From contig NZ_CP062803.1 of the NCBI RefSeq assembly GCF_008801925.2, positions 310,001 to 374,000 on the forward strand: 64,000 bases of DNA. The letters run 5' to 3'. Below, piece by piece: positions 18,086 to 27,113 of the stretch; the stretch's first letter is position 1; the number at the start of each line of letters is the position of its first letter. The position numbers and the translations under genes were made by a program. The stretch comes from Cupriavidus basilensis (GTDB taxonomy: Bacteria > Pseudomonadota > Gammaproteobacteria > Burkholderiales > Burkholderiaceae). The notes beneath the pieces are model-generated. The model saw only the letters and a program-made list of their open reading frames with translations. It did no database searches and was not told the DNA's origin.

Positions 18086-19249
18086 GTGGCAAACGACTTC
18101 TTGTTCACTTCGGAATCCGTCTCCGAAGGCCATCCCGATAAGGTCGCCGACCAAATTTCCGATGCTGTCCTCGATGCCATCCTGGCCCAGGACAAGTACG
18201 CGCGCGTGGCCGCTGAAACGCTGTGCAACACCGGCCTGGTTGTCCTGGCCGGGGAAATCACCACGACTGCCAACGTCGATTACATCCAAGTTGCGCGCGA
18301 CACCATCAAGCGCATCGGCTACGACAATACCGAATACGGCATCGACTACAAGGGCTGTGCAGTGCTGGTCGCTTACGACAAGCAATCGCCTGACATCGCT
18401 CAGGGCGTGGACCGCGCCTCCGACGACTACCTGAACCAGGGCGCCGGCGACCAGGGCCTGATGTTTGGCTACGCCTGCGATGAAACGCCGGAGCTGATGC
18501 CTTTCCCGATCTATTATTCGCACCGCCTGGTCGAGCGCCAGTCGCAACTGCGCCGCGATGGCCGCCTGCCCTGGCTGCGTCCCGACGCCAAGTCGCAGGT
18601 GACCGTGCGTTACGTCGACGGCCGCCCGCACAGCGTGGATACCGTGGTGCTGTCGACCCAGCACTCGCCGGATATCACCCAGGCGCAGATCCGTGAAGCC
18701 GTCATCGAGGAAATCATCAAGCCGGTGCTGCCGGCCGAGATGCTCAAGGACACCAAGTACCTGGTGAACCCGACCGGCCGCTTCGTCATCGGCGGCCCGC
18801 AGGGCGATTGCGGCCTGACCGGCCGCAAGATCATCGTCGACACCTACGGCGGCGCTTCGCCCCACGGTGGCGGTGCTTTCTCGGGCAAGGATCCGTCCAA
18901 GGTCGACCGCTCGGCAGCCTACGCTGCCCGCTATGTCGCCAAGAACGTGGTCGCCGCCGGCCTGGCGCGCCAGTGCCAGGTGCAGGTCAGCTACGCCATC
19001 GGCGTGGCCCGCCCGATCAATGTGACGGTGTACACCGAAGGCACGGGCAAGATCTCCGACGAGGCGATTGCCGCGCTGGTGCAAGAGCATTTCGACCTGC
19101 GCCCGAAGGGCATCGTGCAGATGCTTGACCTGCTGCGCCCGATCTACGAGAAGACCGCTGCCTACGGCCACTTTGGCCGCGAAGAGCCGGAATTCTCGTG
19201 GGAAGCCACCGACAAGGTCGCGCTGCTGCGCGCTGCGGCCGGCCTGTAA
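18086..19249 (+). CDS. metK: S-adenosylmethionine synthetase
   Basis: 387-aa methionine adenosyltransferase making SAM from methionine and ATP. Landmarks are [21 protein letters not shown] at the N-terminus (a His and an Asp of the active site), [13 protein letters not shown], the P-loop-like [21 protein letters not shown] and the C-terminal [12 protein letters not shown]. The GTG start at 18086 ([11 protein letters not shown]) has GGAGA about 7 nt upstream; the longer open frame runs into the leader. It is preceded by a strong -10 and a candidate SAM-II riboswitch, and followed by an intrinsic terminator, so it is a single-gene transcript. Confidence 0.97.
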   Translation: MANDFLFTSESVSEGHPDKVADQISDAVLDAILAQDKYARVAAETLCNTGLVVLAGEITTTANVDYIQVARDTIKRIGYDNTEYGIDYKGCAVLVAYDKQSPDIAQGVDRASDDYLNQGAGDQGLMFGYACDETPELMPFPIYYSHRLVERQSQLRRDGRLPWLRPDAKSQVTVRYVDGRPHSVDTVVLSTQHSPDITQAQIREAVIEEIIKPVLPAEMLKDTKYLVNPTGRFVIGGPQGDCGLTGRKIIVDTYGGASPHGGGAFSGKDPSKVDRSAAYAARYVAKNVVAAGLARQCQVQVSYAIGVARPINVTVYTEGTGKISDEAIAALVQEHFDLRPKGIVQMLDLLRPIYEKTAAYGHFGREEPEFSWEATDKVALLRAAAGL

Positions 19250-19274
19250 GGCTGCTCGAACCTTGTATCGGAAA

Positions 19275-19298
19275 GACCGCCTTCGGGCGGTTTTTTTT
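19275..19298 (+). terminator. metK rho-independent terminator
   Basis: Stem ACCGCC-TTCG-GGCGGT followed by eight T's, 26 bp after the metK stop. It is a textbook tetraloop terminator. Confidence 0.93.
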
Positions 19299-19494
19299 CG
19301 CGCCTGCGGTGGCGTTCCTGGCTTGCCACCGCCTTGTCCTGGATCAAGCGCGGCATGGCTGGGCGTGGCGCGCCATGGCCGCGAGGGTAGAATCGCGGGA
19401 TGGCAAGGTGGCCCGGCGAGTGGCGCTTTGTTCGCCTGCCGCGGCGCGCGCATGCGCGCTCAAGACCGCCGGAGCCCGCATACCGAGGATGCCC

Positions 19495-20448
19495 ATGTCA
19501 CTTGATTCGACCCTTACCCCTTCCACGCCCACCCCCGCCACTGCGCCCGGGGCGGCCGCGCCCGCGTTCAACCTGATCCGCCCCCAGCCCTATACCGAGT
19601 GGGCTCCGCAACTCGATGCCGGCACCAAGGCGGCGTTGCGCCGCGAGTTGGAGCAGGGCGCCGTGCTGTTCTTCCCCCAACTGCGCTTCCAGTTCGAGCC
19701 CGGCGAAGAGCGTTTCCTGGACAGCCGCTGGTCGGACGGCAAGTCAAAGAACATCAACCTGCGCGCCAACGACCAGGCCGTGCGCGGTGCGACGGGTGGC
19801 GAGCAGGACCTGAAAGACCTGTACGTGCTGATTCGCCGCTATGCCGAGTACAGCGAGAAGCTGGTGCTCAGCCTGTTCCCTGAATATGGCCCGCATATGG
19901 TGCGCGCCGGCACCTCGCTGCGCCCGAGCGAGATCGCCGGGCGGCCGGTGAGCTGGCGCAAGGACGACACGCGGCTGCATGTGGACTCCTTCCCGTCCAA
20001 CCCGATGCTGGGCCAGCGGCTGCTGCGCGTGTTCCACAACATTGACCCACAGGCGCCGCGCGTGTGGCGTGTGGGCGAGCCGTTTGGCGATTTCGCCAAG
20101 CGTTTCGTGCCGAAGACCAAGGGCATGTGGCCGGGGCAGGCGCGGGTGATGGAGATGCTGCATATCACCAAGCGCCGGCGCTCGGAGTATGACCATCGGA
20201 TGTTGCAGCTGCACGATCTTGCAAAGGCCGACCTGGAGTACCAGGCCAATGTGCCGCAGCAGGAATTTCAGTTCCCGCCCGGGTCGACCTGGATTGTATT
20301 CAGCGACCAGGTGCTGCATGCGGCTATGAAGGGCCGGGCCATGATGGAGCAGACTTACTACCTGTCGCCGAAGGCGATTTCAGACCATACGCATTCGCCG
20401 GAAGCGGTGTTGGCGCGGATGCTGGGGCGGCCGATGGTGGTGGGTTGA
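19495..20448 (+). CDS. kdoO: Kdo hydroxylase KdoO (Fe(II)/2-oxoglutarate dioxygenase)
   Basis: 317-aa protein matching the Kdo 3-hydroxylase family that converts the outer Kdo of lipid A-linked oligosaccharide to Ko, known from Burkholderia and Yersinia. The iron site is visible as the HxD pair in TRLHVDSFPSNP and the distal His in SDQVLHAAMKG; a likely 2-oxoglutarate Arg follows in KGRAMMEQTYYL. The start at 19495 has GAGG 7 nt upstream; a second ATG lies 6 bp earlier. A Thr/Pro/Ala-rich stretch forms residues 2-25. It lies near two lipid A acyltransferases on the other side of metK. Confidence 0.88.
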   Translation: MSLDSTLTPSTPTPATAPGAAAPAFNLIRPQPYTEWAPQLDAGTKAALRRELEQGAVLFFPQLRFQFEPGEERFLDSRWSDGKSKNINLRANDQAVRGATGGEQDLKDLYVLIRRYAEYSEKLVLSLFPEYGPHMVRAGTSLRPSEIAGRPVSWRKDDTRLHVDSFPSNPMLGQRLLRVFHNIDPQAPRVWRVGEPFGDFAKRFVPKTKGMWPGQARVMEMLHITKRRRSEYDHRMLQLHDLAKADLEYQANVPQQEFQFPPGSTWIVFSDQVLHAAMKGRAMMEQTYYLSPKAISDHTHSPEAVLARMLGRPMVVG

Positions 20449-20534
20449 GGCTGGGTGGTCGTTACGCCAGCGGGCTGGAAAACACCACGGGCTTCGCTTC
20501 GCGTGGCTCCTAGCTAAGCCACCCCTCTCCCCGG

Positions 20535-20608
20535 CCCTCTCCCCCTGAGGGGAGAGGGAGAGACAGCCGTCGTCAGGGCGCGCCGCGTTGGCCCGTTCGG
20601 CGGCTTCG
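20535..20608. repeat. Dispersed palindromic repeat, copy 1
   Basis: A hairpin (CCCTCTCCCC/GGGGAGAGGG) is followed by a conserved tail ending TTGGCCCGTTCGGCGGCTTCG. A second copy is at 38099-38168, with only a few differences across about 60 bp. It fills the gap between convergent kdoO and the aldehyde dehydrogenase remnant. It looks like a REP-type intergenic family. Confidence 0.8.
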
Positions 20609-20635
20609 ATCAACGCCGCAGGTTTTCCTCGTCAT

Positions 20636-21419
20636 TCAGCGCATCAACAGCTTGATCATCGTTTCAAAGCGCTTGCCATAGGGTGGCTTCAGCAGCCCGG
20701 CGCCGTTGATGCCGGATTGGCGGAAGATCGGCTTGAGCTTGGAGAAGGTTTCAAAGCCCGCCTGGCCCTGATAGGCGCCCATGCCGCTGGGGCCCACGCC
20801 GCCGAAGGGGAGGTCTTCCTGGGCGATATGCAGCAGCGTTTCGTTGATGCTGACGCCGCCCGCCACGGTTTGCGCCATGACGTGGTCGATCGTGCGGCCG
20901 TCTTTCTCGAACAGGTAGAGCGCCAGCGGACGTGGGCGGCATCGCTCACCAGGCCGTCCAGCCGCGCGAACAGCGCGGCGTGTACTCGGAGAGCTTGACC
21001 ATGGCGCGGTTGCCCGCGACCAGCGCGCCCACCAGCGGGCCCACGGTCAGGTAGAGCGGGTAATTCCACGGCACCACGATGCCGATCACGCCCAGCGGCT
21101 GCGGCATCAGCCGCGACGTGGCGGGCTTGAACCACAGCCCGGTGCGCACCCGGCGCACCCGCATCCAGCGCTTGCCATGACGCAGTGCACCGTCGATCCC
21201 GGCCACGCTGGGAAAGGCCTCGAGCAGCGCGGTTTCCTGGCGGGGGCGGTTGCCGAAATCGGCGCTGATGGCTTGCGAGATCTCGTCCATGTGCCCCGTT
21301 ACCAGCTTGCGCAGGCGCCGCAGCCGGTCGGCGCGCACGGCCCAGGCCGGGGCCTGGTCGCGGCGCGAGGCGGCGCGCATGGCGTCGAATACGGATGACA
21401 TCTCGGGCACTTCTCTCAT
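20636..21419 (-). pseudogene. Coniferyl-type aldehyde dehydrogenase, internally deleted and frameshifted
   Basis: Only the two ends of an aldehyde dehydrogenase of the coniferyl-aldehyde group remain. The N-terminal part (from 21419 or 21401, to about 20965) runs to PWNYPLYLTVGPLVGALVAG and MVKLSEYTP, then loses frame. The C-terminal part (about 20920-20636) resumes at ALYLFEKDGRT, then SINETLLHIAQEDLPFGGVGPSGMG. About 200 residues are missing, including the catalytic Cys and Glu loops, so the product cannot be active. At least two frame changes separate the parts. The neighbouring GMC alcohol oxidoreductase on the opposite strand could have been a pathway partner. Confidence 0.88.
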
Positions 21420-21711
21420 GTCGCGCTCTCCTTGGGGTCGTGCGCCGCCCTTGGCGCGCGCGGCGTTTAGATCCCCGCACCATATGCCAGGCGGTGCCCC
21501 CTGACAATGGAGGCCGGCCACTAGCCGCGTGCTTCAAACAACCGTATTCATCGATCCTCCTTCGCCCTTTCCAGTGCCCTGGCAAAGCCCTACACTGATT
21601 TCGCGGCATGCTTTCGGCGTGCCAGCCAGACCGGGTTGACCGGCATGCGCGGCTTGCCGGAGCGTTCGGCGCAACCCCGGCACACTGACCTCGGACCAGG
21701 CGGGGAGACGG

Positions 21712-23391
21712 ATGGAAACCACCTTTGACTATCTCGTCGTTGGCGGCGGTTCGGCGGGGTGTGCCCTGGCCGGGCGGCTGGCCGACAGCGGCAGCGACAG
21801 CGTGGCGGTGCTCGAGACCGGCGGCCACGATCACCATGTGCTGGTGTCGACGCCGGCGGGCTGCGCGGCTATGCTGCCGCGTGCCGGTAGCCATAATTAC
21901 GGCTACCGTACCGTTGCGCAGCCCGGGCTGAACGGGCGTCGTGGCTACCAGCCGCGCGGGCGCGGCCTGGGAGGCAGTTCCTCGCTCAATGCCATGATCT
22001 ACACGCGGGGCACGCCGGCTGACTACGATCGCTGGGCCTCGGCCGGCTGCGACGGCTGGGCCTGGGACGATGTGCTGCCCTATTTCCGCCGGGCCGAATG
22101 CAATGAGCGCGTGGCCGGGCGCGATGACGATCCCTGGCACGGCGGCAGCGGCCCGCTCCATGTGTCGGACCTGCGCACGCCCAATCCCTTTGGCCAGCGC
22201 TTTATCGAGGCGGCCCAGCAGGCCGGCTATCGCCGCAACGACGACTTCAACGGCGTGGACCAGGAGGGCGCTGGCTGGTACCAGGTGACCCAGCATGGCG
22301 GCGAGCGCTGGAATGCCGCGCGCGCCTACCTGCATCGCGGCGACGCCGCCGACCGCGCCAGCAATGGCGGGCGCGAAAACCTCGCCGTGATGACGGGCGC
22401 GCAGGTGCTGCGCATCGAGTTCGAGGGCCGCCATGCGGTGGGGGTGGTAGTGCGGCAGGATGGCCGCGAGACCCTGTTGCGGGCACGCCGCGAGGTGATC
22501 GTGTCGGCCGGCGCGTTCGGCTCGCCGCAACTGCTGATGGTGTCGGGCGTCGGCCCTGCCTCGCATCTGCGCGAGCTAGGTATTCCCGTGGTGCACGACC
22601 TGCCGGGCGTGGGCGCCAACCTGCAGGACCACCTCGACGTCATCGTGCACAAGCGGGTGGCGGCGTCCGAGCTGTTCGGGGTCTCGGTGGGCGGCGCGTT
22701 TCGCCTGCTGGCCGAGATACTGCGCTACCGGCGCGAGCGCACCGGCATGCTGACTTCCAACTTTGCCGAGGCAGGCGCCTTCCTGAAGAGCCACGCCGGG
22801 CTGGACGAGCCCGACCTGCAGCTGCATTTCGTGGTCGGAATGGCTGACGACCATATGCGCCGCATCCGCCTGGGCCATGGCTATTCCTGCCACGTTTGCG
22901 TGCTGCGCCCGAAAAGCCGGGGCGAGGTACGGCTGGCTTCGCCCGATATCCGCGAGGCGCCGATGATCGATCCGTGCTTCCTGTCGGACCCGCGGGATCT
23001 TGACGGCCTGGTGGCCGGCGTGCGGATCGTGCGCCGGATCCTGGCGCAGCCGCAACTGGCGGCGTTCGGCGGCAAGGAGCTGTATTCGGCACACTTGCCG
23101 GCCGATGGCGGCGACGACAGCGCGATCCGCGCGATGATCCGCGCCCACGCCGATACCATCTACCATCCCGTGGGGACGTGCCGCATGGGCATGGACGAAT
23201 ACGCGGTGGTCGATCCGCAACTGCGCGTGCGGGGCGTGGAAGGCTTGCGCGTGGTGGATGCTTCGATCATGCCAACGCTGATTGGCGGCAACACCAATGC
23301 GCCGGCCATCATGATCGGCGAGCGCGCGCATGACCTGATCCGGCACGGCCCGCGCGTGGTGTTGCGCATGGCGGAGGTCTTGGCCGTTTGA
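21712..23391 (+). CDS. GMC-family FAD-dependent alcohol/choline dehydrogenase-like oxidoreductase
   Basis: 559-aa flavoenzyme. The FAD Rossmann motif VVGGGSAGCALAGRLAD is at residues 8-24. GMC signature 1 is GRGLGGSSSLNAMIYTRG (about 83-100) and signature 2 is GAFGSPQLLMVSGVGP (about 267-282). The C-terminal active-site His and Asn/His region is HPVGTCRMG and GGNTNAPAIMIGER. The overall pattern is closest to AlkJ-like alcohol dehydrogenases and choline dehydrogenase. The substrate is unknown; the divergent aldehyde dehydrogenase remnant hints at former alcohol-to-acid oxidation. The upstream 292 bp holds no clear regulatory site I can name. Confidence 0.9.
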   Translation: METTFDYLVVGGGSAGCALAGRLADSGSDSVAVLETGGHDHHVLVSTPAGCAAMLPRAGSHNYGYRTVAQPGLNGRRGYQPRGRGLGGSSSLNAMIYTRGTPADYDRWASAGCDGWAWDDVLPYFRRAECNERVAGRDDDPWHGGSGPLHVSDLRTPNPFGQRFIEAAQQAGYRRNDDFNGVDQEGAGWYQVTQHGGERWNAARAYLHRGDAADRASNGGRENLAVMTGAQVLRIEFEGRHAVGVVVRQDGRETLLRARREVIVSAGAFGSPQLLMVSGVGPASHLRELGIPVVHDLPGVGANLQDHLDVIVHKRVAASELFGVSVGGAFRLLAEILRYRRERTGMLTSNFAEAGAFLKSHAGLDEPDLQLHFVVGMADDHMRRIRLGHGYSCHVCVLRPKSRGEVRLASPDIREAPMIDPCFLSDPRDLDGLVAGVRIVRRILAQPQLAAFGGKELYSAHLPADGGDDSAIRAMIRAHADTIYHPVGTCRMGMDEYAVVDPQLRVRGVEGLRVVDASIMPTLIGGNTNAPAIMIGERAHDLIRHGPRVVLRMAEVLAV

Positions 23392-23418
23392 GGGCCGTTT
23401 GAAGGCCGTGTGAGGGGC

Positions 23419-23450
23419 GGTGCGAGGGGTGGTGGGCCGCCCCTCGCACC
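23419..23450. terminator. Hairpin between convergent GMC and chemoreceptor genes
   Basis: Perfect 11-bp stem GGTGCGAGGGG/CCCCTCGCACC with a 10-nt loop, between the GMC stop and the chemoreceptor stop. There is no U-run, but the placement between converging genes supports a terminator or mRNA-end role. Confidence 0.55.
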
Positions 23451-23455
23451 CGCGC

Positions 23456-25000
23456 TCAGGCCGTAGCCAGGCGGAAGGTCGATACCGTGTCGCGCAGCTT
23501 GCCGGCCTGGTCATCCAGCGATTGCGCGGCGGCGGCTGCTTCTTCCACCAGCGCGGCATTTTGCTGCGTGACTTCGTCCATCTGGCCCACCGCCTGGTTG
23601 ACCTGCTCGATGCCCGCGCTTTGCTCGTCGGAGGCCGCGGCGATCTCGGCGATGATGTCCGATACGCGCTTCACCGCGTTCTGGACTTCGCTCATGGTCT
23701 TGCCGGCATCCTCGGCTTGTGCCGAGCCCGTGCGCACGGTGTTGACCGAGCTGTCGATCAGGTCCTTGATTTCCTTGGCGGCGCTGGACGAGCGCTGCGC
23801 CAGGCTGCGCACCTCGCCGGCCACCACCGCGAAGCCCCGGCCTTGTTCGCCGGCGCGCGCGGCTTCCACCGCGGCATTCAGCGCCAGGATGTTGGTCTGG
23901 AAGGCGATGCCCTCGATCAGGCTGGTGATCTCCGCGATGCGGTTGGAACTGGTGCTGATCGCGCCCATGGTTTGCACCATCTGCTGCACGGCGGTGCTGC
24001 CGTGTTCGGCCACGCTGGCGGCATTGCCGGCCAGGCCGCTCGCCTGGCGCGCGTTCTCGGCGTTCTGGCGCACGGTGGTGGTCAGCTCTTCCATGCTCGA
24101 TGCGGTCTGCTCCAGCGAGGCAGCCTGTTGTTCGGTCCGTGCCGACAAATCGGTATTGCCCGCGGCGATCTGCCGTGCCGCCACGCTGACGGAGTCGGTC
24201 GAATGGCGTACCTCGCGCAGCGCCACGGCTACCCGCTCCAGCAGGCGGTTGAAGGCGGCCGCGGTACGGCCGATCTCGTCCAGGCGGCCCACCGGTGCGC
24301 GGCGTTCCAGGTCCAGGGAGTCGCTGACGTACCCCAGGGTCTCCTCGATTTCGGCCAGGCTGCCGTGGATACGGCGATACAGGGTTGCCGCCAGGAAGCC
24401 GGTGACCAGCATCGCCACGACGATGACCGCCGAGAACACGCGAACAGCCATGGTGTACTGCTCGCTATTGTGTTTCACGGCGAGTTCGCCCAGCTCGCCG
24501 TTATAGTTGATGTGATCGTCGATTGCCTTGCGCAAGGCGATCGATGCGTCGTTCAGTTCGCCGCTCACCAGCATGGTGTGGGCCGTGGCGAAATCGTTGG
24601 CGCGCGATTTTTCCAGCATGGGGACACGCGCGGCGCGGTAGCGCTTGAGCGCGGCGCGGTCGACTTCGAGCATCTTGCGGTCGGTATCGTCGCTGATGTC
24701 GTCACGCTCATACTTTGCGGCGGTGGTGTCGAACTTCTCGTCGGCGCGTGCCAGGGCGGCTTCGGCTTCGGCCTTGGCCTTGGGGTCTTCGCTCATGGCG
24801 TGCCTGTAAAGCGAGATACGCATGGCGTTGACGTTGTCCTTGAGGGTGTCCAGGGTGCGTACGCTACCTAGCGTGTTGTCGTTGAAGTACTCGAAACGCT
24901 GTTCCGACTCGCTGAGTTGCCAGATGCCGCCGAGGCCCACAACGAGCAAGGCGAGCAGGGCCAGGGATAAAGATAGCAGCAGGCGTTGGCTGATGTTCAT
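23456..25000 (-). CDS. Methyl-accepting chemotaxis protein
   Basis: 514-aa chemoreceptor. TM1 lies at about residues 8-30 ([21 protein letters not shown]), a periplasmic four-helix-bundle sensor spans about 32-190, TM2 follows ([21 protein letters not shown]), then HAMP, then the signalling domain with the highly conserved hairpin tip [21 protein letters not shown] and [19 protein letters not shown]. The start at 25000 gives the expected short cytoplasmic tail before TM1. The C-terminus ends RLATA with no NWETF-type pentapeptide, so adaptation enzymes would be recruited weakly or via other receptors. The ligand is unknown. A palindrome lies upstream. Confidence 0.94.
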   Translation of the reverse strand: MNISQRLLLSLSLALLALLVVGLGGIWQLSESEQRFEYFNDNTLGSVRTLDTLKDNVNAMRISLYRHAMSEDPKAKAEAEAALARADEKFDTTAAKYERDDISDDTDRKMLEVDRAALKRYRAARVPMLEKSRANDFATAHTMLVSGELNDASIALRKAIDDHINYNGELGELAVKHNSEQYTMAVRVFSAVIVVAMLVTGFLAATLYRRIHGSLAEIEETLGYVSDSLDLERRAPVGRLDEIGRTAAAFNRLLERVAVALREVRHSTDSVSVAARQIAAGNTDLSARTEQQAASLEQTASSMEELTTTVRQNAENARQASGLAGNAASVAEHGSTAVQQMVQTMGAISTSSNRIAEITSLIEGIAFQTNILALNAAVEAARAGEQGRGFAVVAGEVRSLAQRSSSAAKEIKDLIDSSVNTVRTGSAQAEDAGKTMSEVQNAVKRVSDIIAEIAAASDEQSAGIEQVNQAVGQMDEVTQQNAALVEEAAAAAQSLDDQAGKLRDTVSTFRLATA

Positions 25001-25065
25001 GTCGGGATGTCGGCACCCGCCGTGTAGCCGGGCGCGCCGCTTGGTCATTGAAAGGGGATCAACAC

Positions 25066-25084
25066 GCACTTATGTATTAAGTGC
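25066..25084. promoter_or_regulatory. Palindrome upstream of the chemoreceptor gene
   Basis: Perfect 7-5-7 dyad GCACTTA-TGTAT-TAAGTGC, 66 bp upstream of the chemoreceptor start, in an A/T-rich patch of an otherwise G/C-rich region. It resembles a dimeric repressor or activator site and overlaps a possible promoter on the minus strand (TAATAC). No matching regulator gene is adjacent. Confidence 0.45.
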
Positions 25085-25184
25085 ATGACATTAATACCAA
25101 GGGGTTTACGGCAGGACACGCGCCGCCTGTAGCGCGTTGGCCAGAAAAAAAAGCGTGACGAGGCGTGCGGCGCGGCCGCGTGCC

Positions 25185-26846
25185 TCAGGCCGGCCAGGCG
25201 CGGGCGATGACCCGCGCCAGCGCGGCATCGTCGCCCTCGAGCGTGCCGAACACGCGGCCGTGCTGGCGCCCGAGCCGGCTGGCCACGAAGCGCTCGGCAT
25301 CGTCGGCGTCGGCATGGGCGAGCATCAGCGCCGCCTGCGCGGTCAGCACGAGGCCCTGGGCAAAACGCCGCGCGCCGGCTTCAAGGTGATCCGGCGCGTC
25401 GCGCAGCATCGCCTGCAGCGAGGCGAGTTCGGCCCGCACCGCCGGATGGCCGCCGGCGCGCCGGCCGAGATCCTGCAATAGCCGCCCGGCGTCCTCGGGA
25501 TTGCGCTGGAGCGCGCGCAGCACGTCCAGGCACATGATGTTGCCGGAACCCTCCCAGATCGAGTTGACCGGTGCCTCGCGGTACAGCCGCGCCATCGGGC
25601 CCTCCTCCACGTAGCCGTTGCCGCCCCACACCTCCATGGCTTCGCCCGTCACCTCGATGGCCCGCTTGCAGACCCAGAACTTGGCCGCCGGCGTGACGAT
25701 GCGCTTCCAGGCGGCCGCCAACGGGTCAGCATCGGCCCGCTCGAAGGTGTGCGCCAGTTCCATCATGAGCAGGGTGGCGGCCTGGCTCTCCAGCGCCAGG
25801 TCGGCCAGTACATTGCGCATCAGCGGCTGCTCCGCCAGCAGGCGGCCGAACGCCATGCGATGCCGCGCGTGATGGATGGCCTGCACCAGCGCCGCGCGGA
25901 TGATGGCGGCGCTGCCGATCACGCAATCCAGCCGGGTATAGGTGGCCATCTCGATGATGGTCGGGATGCCACGGCCCTCCTCGCCGATCAGGATGCCGGT
26001 GGCCTCGCGGAATTCCACTTCGCTGCTGGCATTGGAGCGGTTGCCCAGCTTGTCCTTGAGGCGTTGGATCTGCACCGGGTTCTTGCTGCCGTCGTCGCGA
26101 AAGCGCGGCACGAAGAAGCACGACAGCGGCCCATCCTCCGCGCCCATGCGCGCCACCACCAAGTGGGCATCGCACATCGGGGCGGAGAAAAACCACTTGT
26201 GCCCGGTGATCGCGTACTCCGCGCCGCGGCCCTCGCCGCGCACGGCGCGCGCGACGGTGGTGTTGCTGCGCACATCGGAGCCGCCCTGCTTTTCCGTCAT
26301 GCCCATGCCGATCATCACGGCTTGCTTGTCGCGCCAGGGCAGGTCGCGCGGATCGTGCTCGGTGGCGAACAGCTTCGGCCCCAGTTCCGCGAACAGCGCC
26401 GCTTCCTTCTGCAGCACCGGGATGCTGGCGAACGTCATGGTGGGCGGGCACAGGGATCCGGACTCGGCCTGCGCCTGCAGGAAATAGCCGGCGGCGCGCG
26501 CCACCCACGCGCCCTCCCTGGGCTGTGCAAACGGCAGCGCCTGCAGCTGCTGGCTGCGCAGCAGGGCCAGCAGGGCGTGCCATGCCGGCGGAAATTCCAC
26601 TTCGTCGATACGCTCGCCGGTGCGGCTATGCGAATGCAGTTCGGGCGCGTGGCGATTGGCCTCGGCCGCCCACTGCTGCACATCGGGTTTGCCCAGCCGT
26701 GCACCGAAGACATCGAGCGCACCGGCGTGCCAGCCGCCGCCAAGCCGCTCCAGCGCGGCGCGCAGCGCGGGGTCGCCGGTGAACAGGTTGTAGCCGGTCA
26801 GGTCCGGGACCTGGTTGAACACGCGGTGGGTGGCAGCTTGGGTCAT
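25185..26846 (-). CDS. AidB-like acyl-CoA dehydrogenase
   Basis: 553-aa flavoprotein of the acyl-CoA dehydrogenase superfamily, longer than housekeeping members (about 390) and close to AidB. Landmarks are GMGMTEKQGGSDVRSNTT (substrate/FAD loop), ITGHKWFFSAPMCDAHLV, RLKDKLGNRSNASSEVEF and GNGYVEEGPMARLYREAPVNSIWEGSGNIMCLD, which is the AidB-type C-terminal block. E. coli AidB belongs to the alkylation (Ada) response, with a DNA-binding C-terminal domain; isovaleryl-CoA dehydrogenase activity is weak. The start at 26846 begins MTQAATHRVFNQVPDLTGYN as in AidB. It is divergent from the RtcB gene, with 267 bp between. Confidence 0.88.
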   Translation of the reverse strand: MTQAATHRVFNQVPDLTGYNLFTGDPALRAALERLGGGWHAGALDVFGARLGKPDVQQWAAEANRHAPELHSHSRTGERIDEVEFPPAWHALLALLRSQQLQALPFAQPREGAWVARAAGYFLQAQAESGSLCPPTMTFASIPVLQKEAALFAELGPKLFATEHDPRDLPWRDKQAVMIGMGMTEKQGGSDVRSNTTVARAVRGEGRGAEYAITGHKWFFSAPMCDAHLVVARMGAEDGPLSCFFVPRFRDDGSKNPVQIQRLKDKLGNRSNASSEVEFREATGILIGEEGRGIPTIIEMATYTRLDCVIGSAAIIRAALVQAIHHARHRMAFGRLLAEQPLMRNVLADLALESQAATLLMMELAHTFERADADPLAAAWKRIVTPAAKFWVCKRAIEVTGEAMEVWGGNGYVEEGPMARLYREAPVNSIWEGSGNIMCLDVLRALQRNPEDAGRLLQDLGRRAGGHPAVRAELASLQAMLRDAPDHLEAGARRFAQGLVLTAQAALMLAHADADDAERFVASRLGRQHGRVFGTLEGDDAALARVIARAWPA

Positions 26847-27113
26847 GAGGTCTCCTGTGCAGTCTTCTGCGCGCGCGGCGCATGGGCATATCTGATTGCA
26901 TGGTAGAGCAAGCGGCGCGTTATGTGCGTGGGCTTGCACTGTGTCCGGCCTCCAACACTTTGCGCCGTCATGGCAGGGCGCGCGGGCCGGGCGCTTGCCG
27001 TTCGCCGCTCCCCGGCGATACACTGCACGCTCCTTTCTCGACGCTGCTGCGCAGAAGGTACTTTTTGCCCCGGTTTCCCGGAGGCACCCCCGTACCTTGT
27101 ATTCCCGGCAGCC

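Noticed and set aside
26847..27113. Sigma-54 promoter for the RtcB gene
   Set aside because: RtcB operons are often under RtcR and sigma-54, but I could not find a GG-N10-GC element with TGGCAC/TTGC matches, and no rtcR gene is present.
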